Below, in pieces: positions 1 through 8,836 of a stretch of DNA of 64,000 nt. Positions within the stretch are counted from its first letter, which is position 1. Each line of letters starts with the position of its first letter. Position numbers and translations under genes: made by a program. The stretch spans positions 124,001 through 188,000 of the forward strand of contig JAGOAX010000002.1 of NCBI GenBank assembly GCA_017983695.1, given 5' to 3'. Origin of the DNA: Ferruginibacter sp. (GTDB lineage: Bacteria; Bacteroidota; Bacteroidia; Chitinophagales; Chitinophagaceae). The notes beneath the pieces were generated by a model. The model was given only the letters and a program-made list of their open reading frames with translations, ran no database searches and was not told the origin of the DNA.

Positions 1-821
1 TCAAACATATCTATCCCCAATGCAATACCTTCTAAAATATTCCACGGTGTACCCACACCCATTAAATAACGGGGTTTATCTTTTGGTAAAATATCGCAGC
101 ATAGTTCGGTGTACTCGTACATCATTTCTGTTGGCTCACCAACACTTAACCCGCCAATGGCATTACCTGTTGCATTTTGCGATGCTATAAATTCTGCCGA
201 TGTGGTACGCAGATCTTTATAAGTACTCCCCTGCACAATAGGAAACAAATTTTGTGTGTACCCGTATTTATCTTCGGTAGCATTAAACCGTTTGAAACAT
301 CTTTCTAACCAGCGGTGCGTTAAATTCATAGAGTCTTTAGCGTATTTATAATCGCTGGGATATGGCGGGCATTCATCAAATGCCATAATGATATCGCCGC
401 CAATAGTACGTTGAATATCCATTACATTTTCCGGCGTAAATAAATGTTTGCTACCATCAATATGACTTTGAAACAGTGCCCCTTCTTCAGTTAGCTTTCT
501 GTTATTCGCTAAAGAAAAAACCTGGTAACCGCCGCTGTCGGTTAAAATGGGTTTATCCCATCCATTAAATTTGTGCAGGCCACCAGCAGCTTCCAAAACT
601 TCCAGCCCGGGCCTTAAGTATAAATGATAAGTATTGCCCAAAATTATTTGTGCCTGCACATCGGTTTTTAATTGTTGCTGTGTTACTGCTTTTACACTGC
701 CCACAGTACCTACCGGCATAAAAATAGGGGTTAGAATTTCGCCATGATCGGTGGTTATTTTGCCAGCCCTCGCCTTGGTTTGTGTATCGGTATGTTGTAA
801 ATCAAATTGTAATGCCGCCAT
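1..821 (-). CDS. tgt: Queuine tRNA-ribosyltransferase (partial, C-terminus outside window)
   Basis: This enzyme exchanges guanine-34 of GUN-anticodon tRNAs for the queuosine precursor preQ1. The reading frame starts with ATG at 821 and stays open to the window edge, giving 273 codons and no stop. The start reads MAALQFDLQHTDTQTKARAG, as in the family. The DSGGYQVF motif begins at about D95, and IVQGS and GGLSVGE follow. The visible part ends inside the GIDMFD motif, just before the catalytic and zinc-binding C-terminal part, which is missing only because the window ends. The gene is divergent from the glycosyltransferase gene at 928 across a 106-bp gap. The identification is secure; the C-terminus cannot be judged. 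Confidence 0.95.
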   Translation of the reverse strand, partial: MAALQFDLQHTDTQTKARAGKITTDHGEILTPIFMPVGTVGSVKAVTQQQLKTDVQAQIILGNTYHLYLRPGLEVLEAAGGLHKFNGWDKPILTDSGGYQVFSLANNRKLTEEGALFQSHIDGSKHLFTPENVMDIQRTIGGDIIMAFDECPPYPSDYKYAKDSMNLTHRWLERCFKRFNATEDKYGYTQNLFPIVQGSTYKDLRTTSAEFIASQNATGNAIGGLSVGEPTEMMYEYTELCCDILPKDKPRYLMGVGTPWNILEGIALGIDMF

Positions 822-914
822 GTAAATGGTTTAGTGTTTGTTGTTTTCGGTTTGTTGTTAGTTTTATGTTTGCTACTTTCCGGTGTTCATTCCTTATTCT
901 TTACGCTCATTCCT

Positions 915-922
915 TATTTTTG
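915..922 (+). promoter_or_regulatory. Bacteroidota -7 box (TATTTTTG) beside a start codon
   Basis: TATTTTTG matches the Bacteroidota -7 consensus TAnnTTTG exactly. Its last base lies five nucleotides before the ATG at 928, so the transcript would be leaderless or nearly so. No TTTG is found 19 bp upstream. The box argues for the start at 928 rather than an upstream in-frame ATG at 883. Confidence 0.4.
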
Positions 923-927
923 TCTTT

Positions 928-2049
928 ATGAATTTTACCCATTGGTGGCAATTACTGTTTTATGGTTTTTGCCTCATCACCCTGATACAGCTTTTTTATT
1001 ATTGTTTCTTTTTCATCCGCCTGGCTGTTTATAAGCCCGGCACCAAGGCTACTTCTCAAACACACCCGGTGTCGGTTATTATTTGTGCCAGGGATGAAGC
1101 GGCAAATTTAGCGAAAAATCTCCCCGGTTCGCTGGTACAGCAATACCGTACTACGCATGAGGTAATTGTGATAGATGATAATTCGTACGATGATACCAAA
1201 TACCTGCTGGAAGAATTAAAAAAAACATTTAAGCAACTACATGTGGTACAGTTGAAACAGGAAGCTAAATTTATACCCGGCAAAAAATTTCCGTTAAGCA
1301 TGGGCATTAAAACTGCCAAATACGAAGTAGTTTTATTGACCGATGCTGATTGTGTACCTGCCAGCGAATTCTGGATTGACAAAATGCAGGAAGCATATGA
1401 TGACGGCACCGAAATTGTTTTGGGCTATGGCGCCTACCACAAAAAAAGCGGATTGCTGAATAAACTGATACGCTGGGAAACTTTTCATACTGCCCTGCAG
1501 TATCTTTCCTATGCCCTGGCAGGCAAACCGTATATGGGTGTTGGCCGCAACCTGAGTTATAAAAAATCGGTGTTTTTCAGGCATAAAGGTTTTACAGCAC
1601 ATAATAATATTGCCAGCGGCGATGATGACCTGTTTATAAAAACTGCCGCAACAAAAACCAATACAAAAATTAATATTGATGCTGATACTTTTACATTAAG
1701 TGAACCTGCAGGTAGTTTTGGACAATGGATAAAACAAAAAAGGCGCCACTACAGCACTGCTAAATATTACAAGCCTGTACATAAATTTTTGCTGGGCTTA
1801 TACTCATTATCGCAGTTTTTGTTTTATCCCCTGTTTGCTGCAAGTATTATATTTTATGGCTGGCAATTTGCTTTAATTGTTTTTGGCATCAGGTTTTTAA
1901 CACAGGCTGTTGTTTTTTATATGGTGATGAAAAAGCTTAATGAAAAAGATATGTGGCCCTGGTTTTTATTTTTTGATATCTGGATGTTTTTTTATTACAT
2001 CATTTTTTCGGTAGCGTTAATTAAAAAGCCGGGTAAAGGATGGAAATAA
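928..2049 (+). CDS. Membrane-anchored family 2 glycosyltransferase
   Basis: A 373-residue GT-A fold glycosyltransferase. An N-terminal membrane segment (about residues 5-32) precedes the catalytic domain, which opens with SVIICARDEAANL. The DAD metal-binding motif is at about residues 139-141, followed by SGDDDLF and a QKRRHY motif in the place of the usual QxxRW. Two or three hydrophobic segments close the protein. This layout is typical of membrane enzymes that build surface glycans or glycolipids from nucleotide sugars; donor and acceptor cannot be read from the sequence. I chose ATG 928 (MNFTHWWQ) because a -7 box sits just before it and the extra residues from 883 look random. rsmG follows 22 bp downstream and is probably co-transcribed. 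Confidence 0.85.
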   Translation: MNFTHWWQLLFYGFCLITLIQLFYYCFFFIRLAVYKPGTKATSQTHPVSVIICARDEAANLAKNLPGSLVQQYRTTHEVIVIDDNSYDDTKYLLEELKKTFKQLHVVQLKQEAKFIPGKKFPLSMGIKTAKYEVVLLTDADCVPASEFWIDKMQEAYDDGTEIVLGYGAYHKKSGLLNKLIRWETFHTALQYLSYALAGKPYMGVGRNLSYKKSVFFRHKGFTAHNNIASGDDDLFIKTAATKTNTKINIDADTFTLSEPAGSFGQWIKQKRRHYSTAKYYKPVHKFLLGLYSLSQFLFYPLFAASIIFYGWQFALIVFGIRFLTQAVVFYMVMKKLNEKDMWPWFLFFDIWMFFYYIIFSVALIKKPGKGWK

Positions 2050-2071
2050 AGCAGCAGCTAAATTTTTATTA

Positions 2072-2710
2072 ATGGAAATTATTCAACAATATTTTACAGA
2101 CTTTTCTCAAACGCAGACAACACAATTTGCTGCACTTAAAGATTTGTATACCGAATGGAATGAGAAGATAAATGTTATCAGCAGGAAGGATATGGATAAT
2201 TTTTATGAACATCATGTATTACACTCCTTAACGATTGCAACACAATTTGAGTTTACAAAAGATATGCAGGTGATGGACCTGGGTTGTGGCGGCGGTTTTC
2301 CGGGAATACCTTTAGCCATACTTTTCCCGGATACCCATTTTCACCTGGTAGACAGTATCAATAAAAAACTAAAAGTTGTTGCAGAAATTGCAACTGCCAT
2401 TGGCCTGCAAAATGTAACTACACAACATACCAGGGCCGAAGATATTAAGAACCGGAAATTTGATGCGGTAGTGAGCAGGGCGGTAGCCCCTTTAAAAGAC
2501 CTATGGCACTGGAGCAGGCCCCTGTTGCAAAAAAATAAAAACACAGCGTATGGCGTAAATACACCCAACGGTTTAATATGCCTTAAAGGTGGCGACCTTG
2601 CCAAAGAAATATCTGAAAGCGGTTGTAAACCAAGAGTATGGGAAATTGAGAAACTGTTTGCAGATGATTTTTTTAAAGAAAAGTACCTGTTGTATGTTGG
2701 CCTGAAATAA
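2072..2710 (+). CDS. rsmG: 16S rRNA (guanine-527-N7)-methyltransferase RsmG
   Basis: RsmG (GidB) methylates N7 of G527 in 16S rRNA with S-adenosylmethionine. The 212-residue protein has normal family length. The SAM-binding motif DLGCGGGFPG starts at about residue 69, followed by the acidic LVDS strand end and the AVVSRAVAPL motif. The N-terminal LYTEWNEKINVISRKD segment is also characteristic. It follows the glycosyltransferase gene by 22 bp on the same strand. Nothing looks damaged. Confidence 0.95.
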   Translation: MEIIQQYFTDFSQTQTTQFAALKDLYTEWNEKINVISRKDMDNFYEHHVLHSLTIATQFEFTKDMQVMDLGCGGGFPGIPLAILFPDTHFHLVDSINKKLKVVAEIATAIGLQNVTTQHTRAEDIKNRKFDAVVSRAVAPLKDLWHWSRPLLQKNKNTAYGVNTPNGLICLKGGDLAKEISESGCKPRVWEIEKLFADDFFKEKYLLYVGLK

Positions 2711-2767
2711 TAATTACCACTTTGTGGTATAGATTATATTGATTTTTTGAATCAACTTTGCAGTATA

Positions 2768-3406
2768 ATGAAAATACCAGTTGCAATTGTAGAAGATAAT
2801 AACGACATCCGCATGGCGCTGGAGCAAATTATTGCCATGGCAGATTATTGTGAACTGGCAGGCTCATGTATAAACGGCGAAGAAGCATTGGTGAAGATTC
2901 CCATATTAAAACCTAAAGTGGTATTAATGGACATCAGCCTTGGCGGCATAAACGGCATTGAAGTTGTGAGGGAACTAAAAATATCGCACCCCGAAATACT
3001 GTTTATGATGTGTACCATTTATGAAGATGATGAACAGATATTTGAAGCATTAAGTGCCGGTGCAAGCGGGTACATTTTAAAAAAGACCCCTCCGGGAAAA
3101 CTTTTAGAAAGTATACAGGAGCTGATGGAAGGTGGCTCACCAATGAGCAGCCAGATAGCACGAAAAGTAGTTGCTGCTTTTCAAAATAAACAATCAAAAA
3201 GCCACCCTGCAGAATCTGCATTGGATATTTTATCAAAAAGAGAAAAGGAAATACTGGAAATGTTATCTAAAGGCCTTTTGTATAAAGAAATTGCAGAAGC
3301 CATGTTCATTAGTACTGAAACAGTACGCAAGCATGTTTATCATGTTTACGAAAAATTACACGTTACCAACCGGGTTGAAGCAGTAAATAAATTTTTTGGC
3401 AGGTAA
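2768..3406 (+). CDS. NarL/FixJ-family response regulator
   Basis: A 212-residue response regulator with an N-terminal receiver domain and a C-terminal LuxR-type helix-turn-helix. The acidic pair is in IVEDNND, the phospho-acceptor is about D55 in VLMDISLGG, and the conserved lysine is in YILKKTPPGKL. The DNA-binding domain runs from ILSKREKEILEML through TVRKHVYHVYEKL. No histidine kinase gene is adjacent, so the partner is unknown. I start at ATG 2768 (MKIPVAIVEDN); an in-frame TTG seven codons upstream is unlikely because it overlaps a -7-like box, CAACTTTG (2753-2760). The gene ends before a hairpin terminator. Confidence 0.9.
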   Translation: MKIPVAIVEDNNDIRMALEQIIAMADYCELAGSCINGEEALVKIPILKPKVVLMDISLGGINGIEVVRELKISHPEILFMMCTIYEDDEQIFEALSAGASGYILKKTPPGKLLESIQELMEGGSPMSSQIARKVVAAFQNKQSKSHPAESALDILSKREKEILEMLSKGLLYKEIAEAMFISTETVRKHVYHVYEKLHVTNRVEAVNKFFGR

Positions 3407-3437
3407 AACTTATTCAGAACACAACAAGCACAAATCA

Positions 3438-3464
3438 ATAACCCCTGGAAATTCCGGGGGTTAT
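3438..3464. terminator. Hairpin terminator between convergent genes
   Basis: Eleven pairs (one G-T) join 3438-3448 to 3454-3464 around a 5-nt loop, and a T-rich stretch follows on the plus strand. It lies between the response regulator gene (+) and the GNAT gene (-) and could serve both. Confidence 0.75.
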
Positions 3465-3470
3465 GTTTTA

Positions 3471-3505
3471 TACCGATTTGATCTTTGAACTTAATCAAAC
3501 CGGTA
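3471..3505. repeat. Second inverted repeat in the convergent gap
   Basis: The arms 3471-3481 and 3495-3505 pair at 10 of 11 positions around a 13-nt loop. There is no T-tract on the plus strand. It may be a backup terminator for the minus-strand GNAT gene or an mRNA 3' end structure; its role is not clear. Confidence 0.4.
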
Positions 3506-3581
3506 TGTACCAAAGCCAAACGCACAAAAGCTTTAGAAATTTCAGCCCTGCACTTAGCTACAAATGAAATTTAGTTTGGTA

Positions 3582-4103
3582 TCATAAAAACTTCCAAAAC
3601 CAGCAATCGGTTTGTGGTGTGCTGCCAATAGGAAAATCATGTGTATGGCCGGAGTTTACAAAACCATATTTTTCATAAAACTTTTGTGCCCGTAAATTGT
3701 TTTCCCACACACCCAGCCAGATAACTTTATACCTGGCCTGCTGCGAAAATTCGATTATATAATCCATCAGTTTTTGTGCTATCCCTTTACCGTGATGCTC
3801 CTTTAACACATAAATGCGTTTTAATTCCATCGCTTTCCATTGTTTCATCAATGAAAAACTGCTGTAATCTTCCATAAAACGGGTATAACCAACAGGCACG
3901 CCATCAATTGCTGCAAAAAAACAATAATCGTTTACGTTTTCGATTTCTTTCGCCAGTTGTTCTTCGGTAAACACTTCATCTAAAAATTGCTGCATATCTG
4001 TTGCGGTACAGGTATTGGCAAACGTATCATAAAATGTTTGCCTGGCCATTGCAGATAAGGTGGGCACATCTGCTATAGTTACTCTTCTTATAGTTATTTG
4101 CAT
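3582..4103 (-). CDS. GNAT-family N-acetyltransferase
   Basis: A 173-residue GNAT acetyltransferase, which moves acetyl from acetyl-CoA to an amine. The acetyl-CoA-binding signature is in ELKRIYVLKEHHGKGIAQKLM (about residues 93-113), with the Q/RxxGxG/A pattern as HHGKGIA. The C-terminal NLRAQKFYEKYGFVNSG motif is also typical. The substrate cannot be inferred. It starts 9 nt after the M1 peptidase stop codon and is probably the last gene of the M28-M1-GNAT transcript. Confidence 0.85.
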   Translation of the reverse strand: MQITIRRVTIADVPTLSAMARQTFYDTFANTCTATDMQQFLDEVFTEEQLAKEIENVNDYCFFAAIDGVPVGYTRFMEDYSSFSLMKQWKAMELKRIYVLKEHHGKGIAQKLMDYIIEFSQQARYKVIWLGVWENNLRAQKFYEKYGFVNSGHTHDFPIGSTPQTDCWFWKFL

Positions 4104-4112
4104 AATCGTTTA

Positions 4113-5969
4113 CTACCACTTTAGTTCCAGTAAATTATTTCTTCGTTCTATATCAGCCAATCTTTTTGTCGGGTCTATGCTGGCTGCTGTTAACTCCATC
4201 AGGCTGCGTTTAAATTCTACAACATAAGTTGGATGTGTCCAACGCCATTCTTCATGCACTACTCTTTTTTGTGCTGGTTTTTCATTGGCTTTTTCACCAA
4301 ACATCATACTCAGTGGTATGTAATGCATTTCGGTACTGCCATCTTTAAAAGTTAATTGCAGGTCAATCGGCATCGGCATTTCTCCATTTCTTCTTAAACG
4401 TAATTTAGAAACGCCACCTTCTTCCCATAAACTGTCGATAGCATAATCAACAGTTTTAAGTGTGTTCAACATGTATTCTTTATACCATTGCAACTGTATG
4501 CCGCTGGTATTTTCAGCCACACGGATAAAGTCATCGGGTTTAGGATGTTTAAAACGCCAAAGCCTGTAATACTCCAATAAAATTTTCTCCATGGTTGTTT
4601 CACCTACCACATAACCAAGCTGGCGTAAAAAAACAGCCCCTTTATAATACGAGTTAGTGTTATAAGCTAAATTGGTAGTAAAAAAATTAGCATGGGTACT
4701 CATGGGCTCATCAAAATTACTGGCAGCAAATTTAAAATACTCCCCATACTCTTCTGCTACAGCAAAAAAATCTTTGTGCCTTAACCATGCCAGTACTTTT
4801 GCTTCTGCATAGTTTGCAAAGCCTTCATCCAGCCAGCCATACAAATTTTCGTTGTTGCCCAGCATCATCTGGTACCAGCTATGGCACCATTCATGTACGG
4901 CTGTTTCAAGCGAATAATTTTTAATTAAAGTTGCCATTGGATATTCTGTACCACCACCGCCACCATGTAAAAACGAATACACAGGATAAGTATAGGCACC
5001 AAACGTTTTTGCCAGGTAAGGGTACATCATTGCACAGGTATCTGCAGTGGCTTGCCACTTAGCTTCGTCAGGGGTGTTGTTTTTATAAATAAAGTGCAGT
5101 AAAGGCCCGTCAGCAATTTTACGGGTAATGTGTTTATAATCCGGATCGGCAGCCCATACAAAATCATGCACATTTTTTGCAGCAAATTTCCAGGTGCGTA
5201 CATCTGCGGATATATTTTTTAACGCAGAGCCTTCCTTATCATACCCCCATCCAATTACCGCAGCATTTTGTAATTCACCTGTAGCACCCAGCTTATAATT
5301 TTTATCTAAAGTTATATTCACTTCATAATCGCCCCACACGCCGTAAAATTCACGACTTATATAATCATCTGCATGCCATCCCTCATTATCATACTCCACC
5401 AGTTTTGGGTACCACTGCCCTAAACTATACCTTATGCCTTCGGGATTATCTCTTCCGCTGCGGCGTGAAAGTTTGGGCACCTGGCATTCAAATTCTGTAT
5501 TAAATACCACTACAGACCTGGGCAATATTTTTTTATCAAGATTTACTTCCAGGATCGTTTCGTGCAGTTTGGTTTGCTGCAACCTACCATTTAAACTTAT
5601 TTTTAAAACTTTACAATATCCCTGTTCTTCCGGCGTCATATCAATAATTCCTTTTTTAAACCGGCGGTCAAAATCTGTAACAGTATTTCCCGAAGCTGTT
5701 CTTCCTAAAACCAGGTTTTCGGTACTACGGCTGCTTACATCCATCATACTGTTTGGCTGAAAAGCATTCCAGAATAAATGAATAAAAACCCTGCTTAATG
5801 TATCAGGAGAATTATTGGTATAAGTAATGGTTTGTTTACCGGTAATAATGTTTGTGGCTACATTCAGGTTTACATCCATCACATATTTTATCCTTTGCTG
5901 CCAGCGGTCGGGCTGAGAAAAACCTGAAAGGGGTAAAAAGAAAAACAAAATATATAAACAGTTCTTCAT
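4113..5969 (-). CDS. Exported M1-family zinc metallopeptidase
   Basis: A 618-residue aminopeptidase-N-like protein with a Sec signal peptide (MKNCLYILFFFLPLSGFSQ). Zinc ligands are H359 and H363 in HEWCH, with E360 as catalytic base, and E382 in WLDEGFANYAE, exactly the HExxH-x18-E spacing of M1. The exopeptidase motif usually read as GGMEYP is GGTEYP here. The N-terminal beta-domain and a shortened C-terminus suit the Bacteroidota group of secreted M1 proteins. It probably trims peptides in the periplasm or at the surface. It lies 50 bp downstream of the M28 peptidase gene on the same strand. Confidence 0.9.
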   Translation of the reverse strand: MKNCLYILFFFLPLSGFSQPDRWQQRIKYVMDVNLNVATNIITGKQTITYTNNSPDTLSRVFIHLFWNAFQPNSMMDVSSRSTENLVLGRTASGNTVTDFDRRFKKGIIDMTPEEQGYCKVLKISLNGRLQQTKLHETILEVNLDKKILPRSVVVFNTEFECQVPKLSRRSGRDNPEGIRYSLGQWYPKLVEYDNEGWHADDYISREFYGVWGDYEVNITLDKNYKLGATGELQNAAVIGWGYDKEGSALKNISADVRTWKFAAKNVHDFVWAADPDYKHITRKIADGPLLHFIYKNNTPDEAKWQATADTCAMMYPYLAKTFGAYTYPVYSFLHGGGGGTEYPMATLIKNYSLETAVHEWCHSWYQMMLGNNENLYGWLDEGFANYAEAKVLAWLRHKDFFAVAEEYGEYFKFAASNFDEPMSTHANFFTTNLAYNTNSYYKGAVFLRQLGYVVGETTMEKILLEYYRLWRFKHPKPDDFIRVAENTSGIQLQWYKEYMLNTLKTVDYAIDSLWEEGGVSKLRLRRNGEMPMPIDLQLTFKDGSTEMHYIPLSMMFGEKANEKPAQKRVVHEEWRWTHPTYVVEFKRSLMELTAASIDPTKRLADIERRNNLLELKW

Positions 5970-5998
5970 AATTATTTTTTATAAAAATTTATTGATAC

Positions 5999-6029
5999 TA
6001 AAAAAGGGGGGAGGTAATTTTATTCTCCC
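5999..6029 (-). terminator. Weak hairpin terminator at the M28 gene end
   Basis: Read on the minus strand, GGGAG and CTCCC pair around an 11-nt loop and are followed by CCC and six T. The hairpin overlaps the M28 stop codon. It would reduce but not necessarily stop read-through into the M1 gene. Confidence 0.45.
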
Positions 6030-7168
6030 ATTAATTTCTGATTGAATTTAACCAGCAATTTAAATAAATCTTCGTGTTCATTTAAAGGCAATGTTGCTGC
6101 TTTATCAAATACATCATGATAGGCTTTAATGCCACCTAAAGTATAAAAGAAAAAAGATGGCACACCTTTTTCGGCAAAAAAATAATGATCGCTGTTGGCA
6201 GCCTTACCCCTTGCATTTATTGCAAACAGTAAATTATTTTCTTTGTTTAGTTGTTGCATGGCGGCAAACTCTTTGGGGAATTCTGTGGCGTTAACAACAG
6301 TAATACCTTCCTCACCGGTGCCTGCCAAATCGGTATTAATTAAAAAGCGAATACTTTTTAACCGCACCAAGGGGTTTTCGGTAAAATATTTTGAACCGAT
6401 CAAACCGGCTTCTTCACCTGCAAATAAAATAAACCCAATAGAATATTTTTGCGGATGCTGTGCATAATAATGCGCCAGGTTCAATAATAAAGCAACACCG
6501 CTGGCATTGTCATTAGCACCGGGAAAGTAAGTGTCCTTACCCATTCCGCCCAGGTGGTCGTAATGTGCAGTGATAAAAATTATTGAATCTGGTTTTAGTG
6601 TGCCTTTAACCAGGCCGCAAACATTTGCTGTTTTAAAATTACTGATGAGTTTGTTATCAATATTTACTTTAAATGTTTCTGGTCCCTTATCCAATGCTTT
6701 TTTATCTACCAGTAATAAAGAATAATCAGCAGCTTCTGTAGCTACACTCCAGGTGAGTTTATCCTGAATTTTTATTACCACCATTTCTTTTCGGTTGATA
6801 AACTGGAGGCTGTCTAATTGTTCAAAATCGCCGGATGCTTTTACACTTTTAGTTTCAGGACTTACAATAAAATCTTTACCCGGCACCAAATCTTTACCAT
6901 TAATATTCAGTTCCATTTTACCCGGAAAAGTATTTACCGGATAACTGAAGGGTTGTAAATAATTTTTAGTCATTGGCTCCAGCCCGTAAGTTTTAAATTC
7001 ATTGGCTAAAAAATCAGCGGCTTTTTTCATACCATCGTTGGTATAGCCACGCCCCCAGAAATACGGGGATGTAAGTGTATCCACCATTTTTCTGCCAAAG
7101 TCGATATTTTGTGAGAAGGCTGTAATTGAAAAGAAAATCAAAAATGCAGTTGCACCGGTTTTTTTCAT
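6020..7168 (-). CDS. Exported M28-family aminopeptidase
   Basis: A 382-residue di-zinc peptidase with a signal peptide (first 19 residues, ending AFSQ). The M28 zinc ligands appear in order: AHYDHLG, PGANDNASGVA, FAGEEAGLIGS, a TDLAGTG segment and a C-terminal SDHYFFAEKGVPS with YHDVFD. These residues bind two zinc ions and hold the catalytic glutamates (GEE). Members remove N-terminal residues from peptides outside the cytoplasm. It is the first gene of a probable peptidase cluster with the M1 gene and lies divergent from the flavoprotein gene at 7222. Confidence 0.9.
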   Translation of the reverse strand: MKKTGATAFLIFFSITAFSQNIDFGRKMVDTLTSPYFWGRGYTNDGMKKAADFLANEFKTYGLEPMTKNYLQPFSYPVNTFPGKMELNINGKDLVPGKDFIVSPETKSVKASGDFEQLDSLQFINRKEMVVIKIQDKLTWSVATEAADYSLLLVDKKALDKGPETFKVNIDNKLISNFKTANVCGLVKGTLKPDSIIFITAHYDHLGGMGKDTYFPGANDNASGVALLLNLAHYYAQHPQKYSIGFILFAGEEAGLIGSKYFTENPLVRLKSIRFLINTDLAGTGEEGITVVNATEFPKEFAAMQQLNKENNLLFAINARGKAANSDHYFFAEKGVPSFFFYTLGGIKAYHDVFDKAATLPLNEHEDLFKLLVKFNQKLMGE

Positions 7169-7221
7169 TGCTTATGTTTACATTGTTATACTGACATCGT
7201 AAATTTCGACAAATAAAAGTT

Positions 7222-7905
7222 ATGAAAAAAACAAAATTGATTAATGGCTTTCCTTTTACTGCTTACTCAAAAAATAGTTTTAATACAATTGAAATAAAAG
7301 AAACAAGTTCCAGTTTTTACAGTTGGATGAATGAAAGAAGAACCTGCCGTGATTTCAGCGACAAACCAATACCAAAAAAAGTTATAGAAAACATTGTACT
7401 TACCGCTTCTACCGCACCAAGTGGCGCACACAAACAACCCTGGACATTTTGTGTGGTAAGCAACCCCGAAATAAAAAAACAAATACGTATTGAAGCTGAA
7501 AAAGAAGAGTATGAAAGCTACAACAGTAGAATGCCCGAAGAATGGAAAAAAGATTTATTACCCCTGCAAACCGACTGGAAAAAAGAATTTTTAGAAGTTG
7601 CTCCCTACCTGATTATAGTTTTTAAAAAAAGTTATGACTTTGATAAAGCCGGAAATAAAACCAATACTTATTACGCTAACGAAAGTTGTGGTATTGCCTG
7701 TGGGTTTTTATTGGCTGCAATACATAATGCCGGGTTGGTAGCGCTTACCCATACACCAAGCCCCATGAATTTTTTGAGTACAATTTTAAACCGGCCAGCA
7801 AACGAAAAACCTTTTTTACTAATACCGGTTGGGTTTGCTGCAGAAGAATGCTGGGTGCCGGATATTAAAAGAAAGGAACTTAATGAAGTAGCAATTTTTT
7901 ACTGA
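7222..7905 (+). CDS. Nitroreductase-family flavoprotein, iodotyrosine deiodinase-like
   Basis: A 227-residue FMN protein of the nitroreductase superfamily. RRTCRDFS, APSGAHKQPWTF and SCGIACGFLLAA fit FMN binding and the dimer core. Beyond the superfamily features it follows iodotyrosine deiodinase (IYD): EYESYNSRM matches the EEINYMKRM segment of human IYD, and TDWKKEFL matches TNWIKEYL. The Glu, Tyr and Lys that grip the halotyrosine zwitterion in IYD are therefore all present. IYD reductively removes iodide, bromide or chloride from halotyrosines, and bacterial homologues are known, including one from the Bacteroidota. The human alignment is from memory. The physiological role in bacteria is unknown. 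It converges with rsmI over only 4 bp. Confidence 0.75.
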   Translation: MKKTKLINGFPFTAYSKNSFNTIEIKETSSSFYSWMNERRTCRDFSDKPIPKKVIENIVLTASTAPSGAHKQPWTFCVVSNPEIKKQIRIEAEKEEYESYNSRMPEEWKKDLLPLQTDWKKEFLEVAPYLIIVFKKSYDFDKAGNKTNTYYANESCGIACGFLLAAIHNAGLVALTHTPSPMNFLSTILNRPANEKPFLLIPVGFAAEECWVPDIKRKELNEVAIFY

Positions 7906-7909
7906 TTGA

Positions 7910-8575
7910 TTACCCTTTCCCACCTACTACAATCACAATTTCTCCCTTTACAGGCTTATCATTAAAGTAATCGTGTACCTGCTGTAAAGTTCCCCTTTTA
8001 TTTTCTTCAAATTTTTTGGTGAGTTCACGACTTACACAACACAATCTTTCTGCACCAAAGTATTGCATAAAATCATTTAATGTTTTTACCAACCGCATGG
8101 GGCTTTCGTAAAATACCATCGTTCTTTCTTCATCAGCCAATTTTTTCATCATGGTTTGCCTGCCCTTTTTTAAAGGCAAAAAACCTTCGAAACAAAAACT
8201 GTTTATTGGCAAACCACTATTAACTAATGCAGGTACAAATGCTGTTGCACCAGGCAAACACTCTACTTTAATATCATGCTTCACACATTCCCTTATCAAT
8301 AAAAAAGCCGGATCACTTATACCCGGTGTACCAGCATCGGTAAGTAAAGCAATTGTTTTTCCAGCCAGTAATTGTTCGGCTAAGTGTTGTACAATTTTAT
8401 GCTCGTTATGCTGATGATATGGCGAGATAGGTTTTTGTACCTGGTAATGATTGAGTAAAACAGCAGACGTTCGGGTATCTTCTGCTAAGATTAAATCAAC
8501 AGACTTTAAAACTTCCACGGCCCTGAAAGTGAAATCGGCCAGGTTACCGATTGGAGTGGGAACAATGTAAAGCAT
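7910..8575 (-). CDS. rsmI: 16S rRNA (cytidine-1402-2'-O)-methyltransferase RsmI
   Basis: RsmI methylates the 2'-OH of C1402 in 16S rRNA. This 221-residue protein has the family start MLYIVPTPIGNLADFTFRAV, AEDTRTS at about 31-37, the SAM-site motif TDAGTPGISDP near residue 80, and PGATAFVPALVNSGLP. It is shorter than the E. coli enzyme because it lacks the extra C-terminal domain, as is usual in this phylum. It is the third gene of the pssA-purS-rsmI run, 13 bp after purS. A divergent paralogue is at 63294. Confidence 0.93.
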   Translation of the reverse strand: MLYIVPTPIGNLADFTFRAVEVLKSVDLILAEDTRTSAVLLNHYQVQKPISPYHQHNEHKIVQHLAEQLLAGKTIALLTDAGTPGISDPAFLLIRECVKHDIKVECLPGATAFVPALVNSGLPINSFCFEGFLPLKKGRQTMMKKLADEERTMVFYESPMRLVKTLNDFMQYFGAERLCCVSRELTKKFEENKRGTLQQVHDYFNDKPVKGEIVIVVGGKG

Positions 8576-8588
8576 AGCCTATACAATT

Positions 8589-8834
8589 TTAGGCAACAGT
8601 AAGTTCAAAAAATTCCATAACAGGGTTGGCCAGTAATTTTTTTGCAGCTTCTTCTGCAACCGTCAAAGCAGCTTCTTTTGTATCAGCTTCAATTTGCAGG
8701 TCGATATGTTTACCAATTCTAACATCACCAACATTTTTGATCCCTAAGTTCTGTAAACCTCCCATCACGGCTTTACCCTGTGGGTCTAATAAATCTTTTA
8801 ACGGCATCACTTTAACCTGTACTGTATAAGTCAT
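8589..8834 (-). CDS. purS: Phosphoribosylformylglycinamidine synthase subunit PurS
   Basis: PurS is the small subunit of the three-part FGAM synthase (PurS, PurQ, PurL) that carries ammonia from PurQ to PurL in purine synthesis. The 81-residue product reads MTYTVQVKVMPLKDLLDPQG and contains GVRIGK-like DVRIGKHIDLQI, both diagnostic. ATG 8834 is chosen: the frame is open further upstream, but those residues overlap pssA and are not family-like. Two bases separate the pssA stop from this start. purQ and purL are not in the window. Confidence 0.92.
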   Translation of the reverse strand: MTYTVQVKVMPLKDLLDPQGKAVMGGLQNLGIKNVGDVRIGKHIDLQIEADTKEAALTVAEEAAKKLLANPVMEFFELTVA

Positions 8835-8836
8835 AA

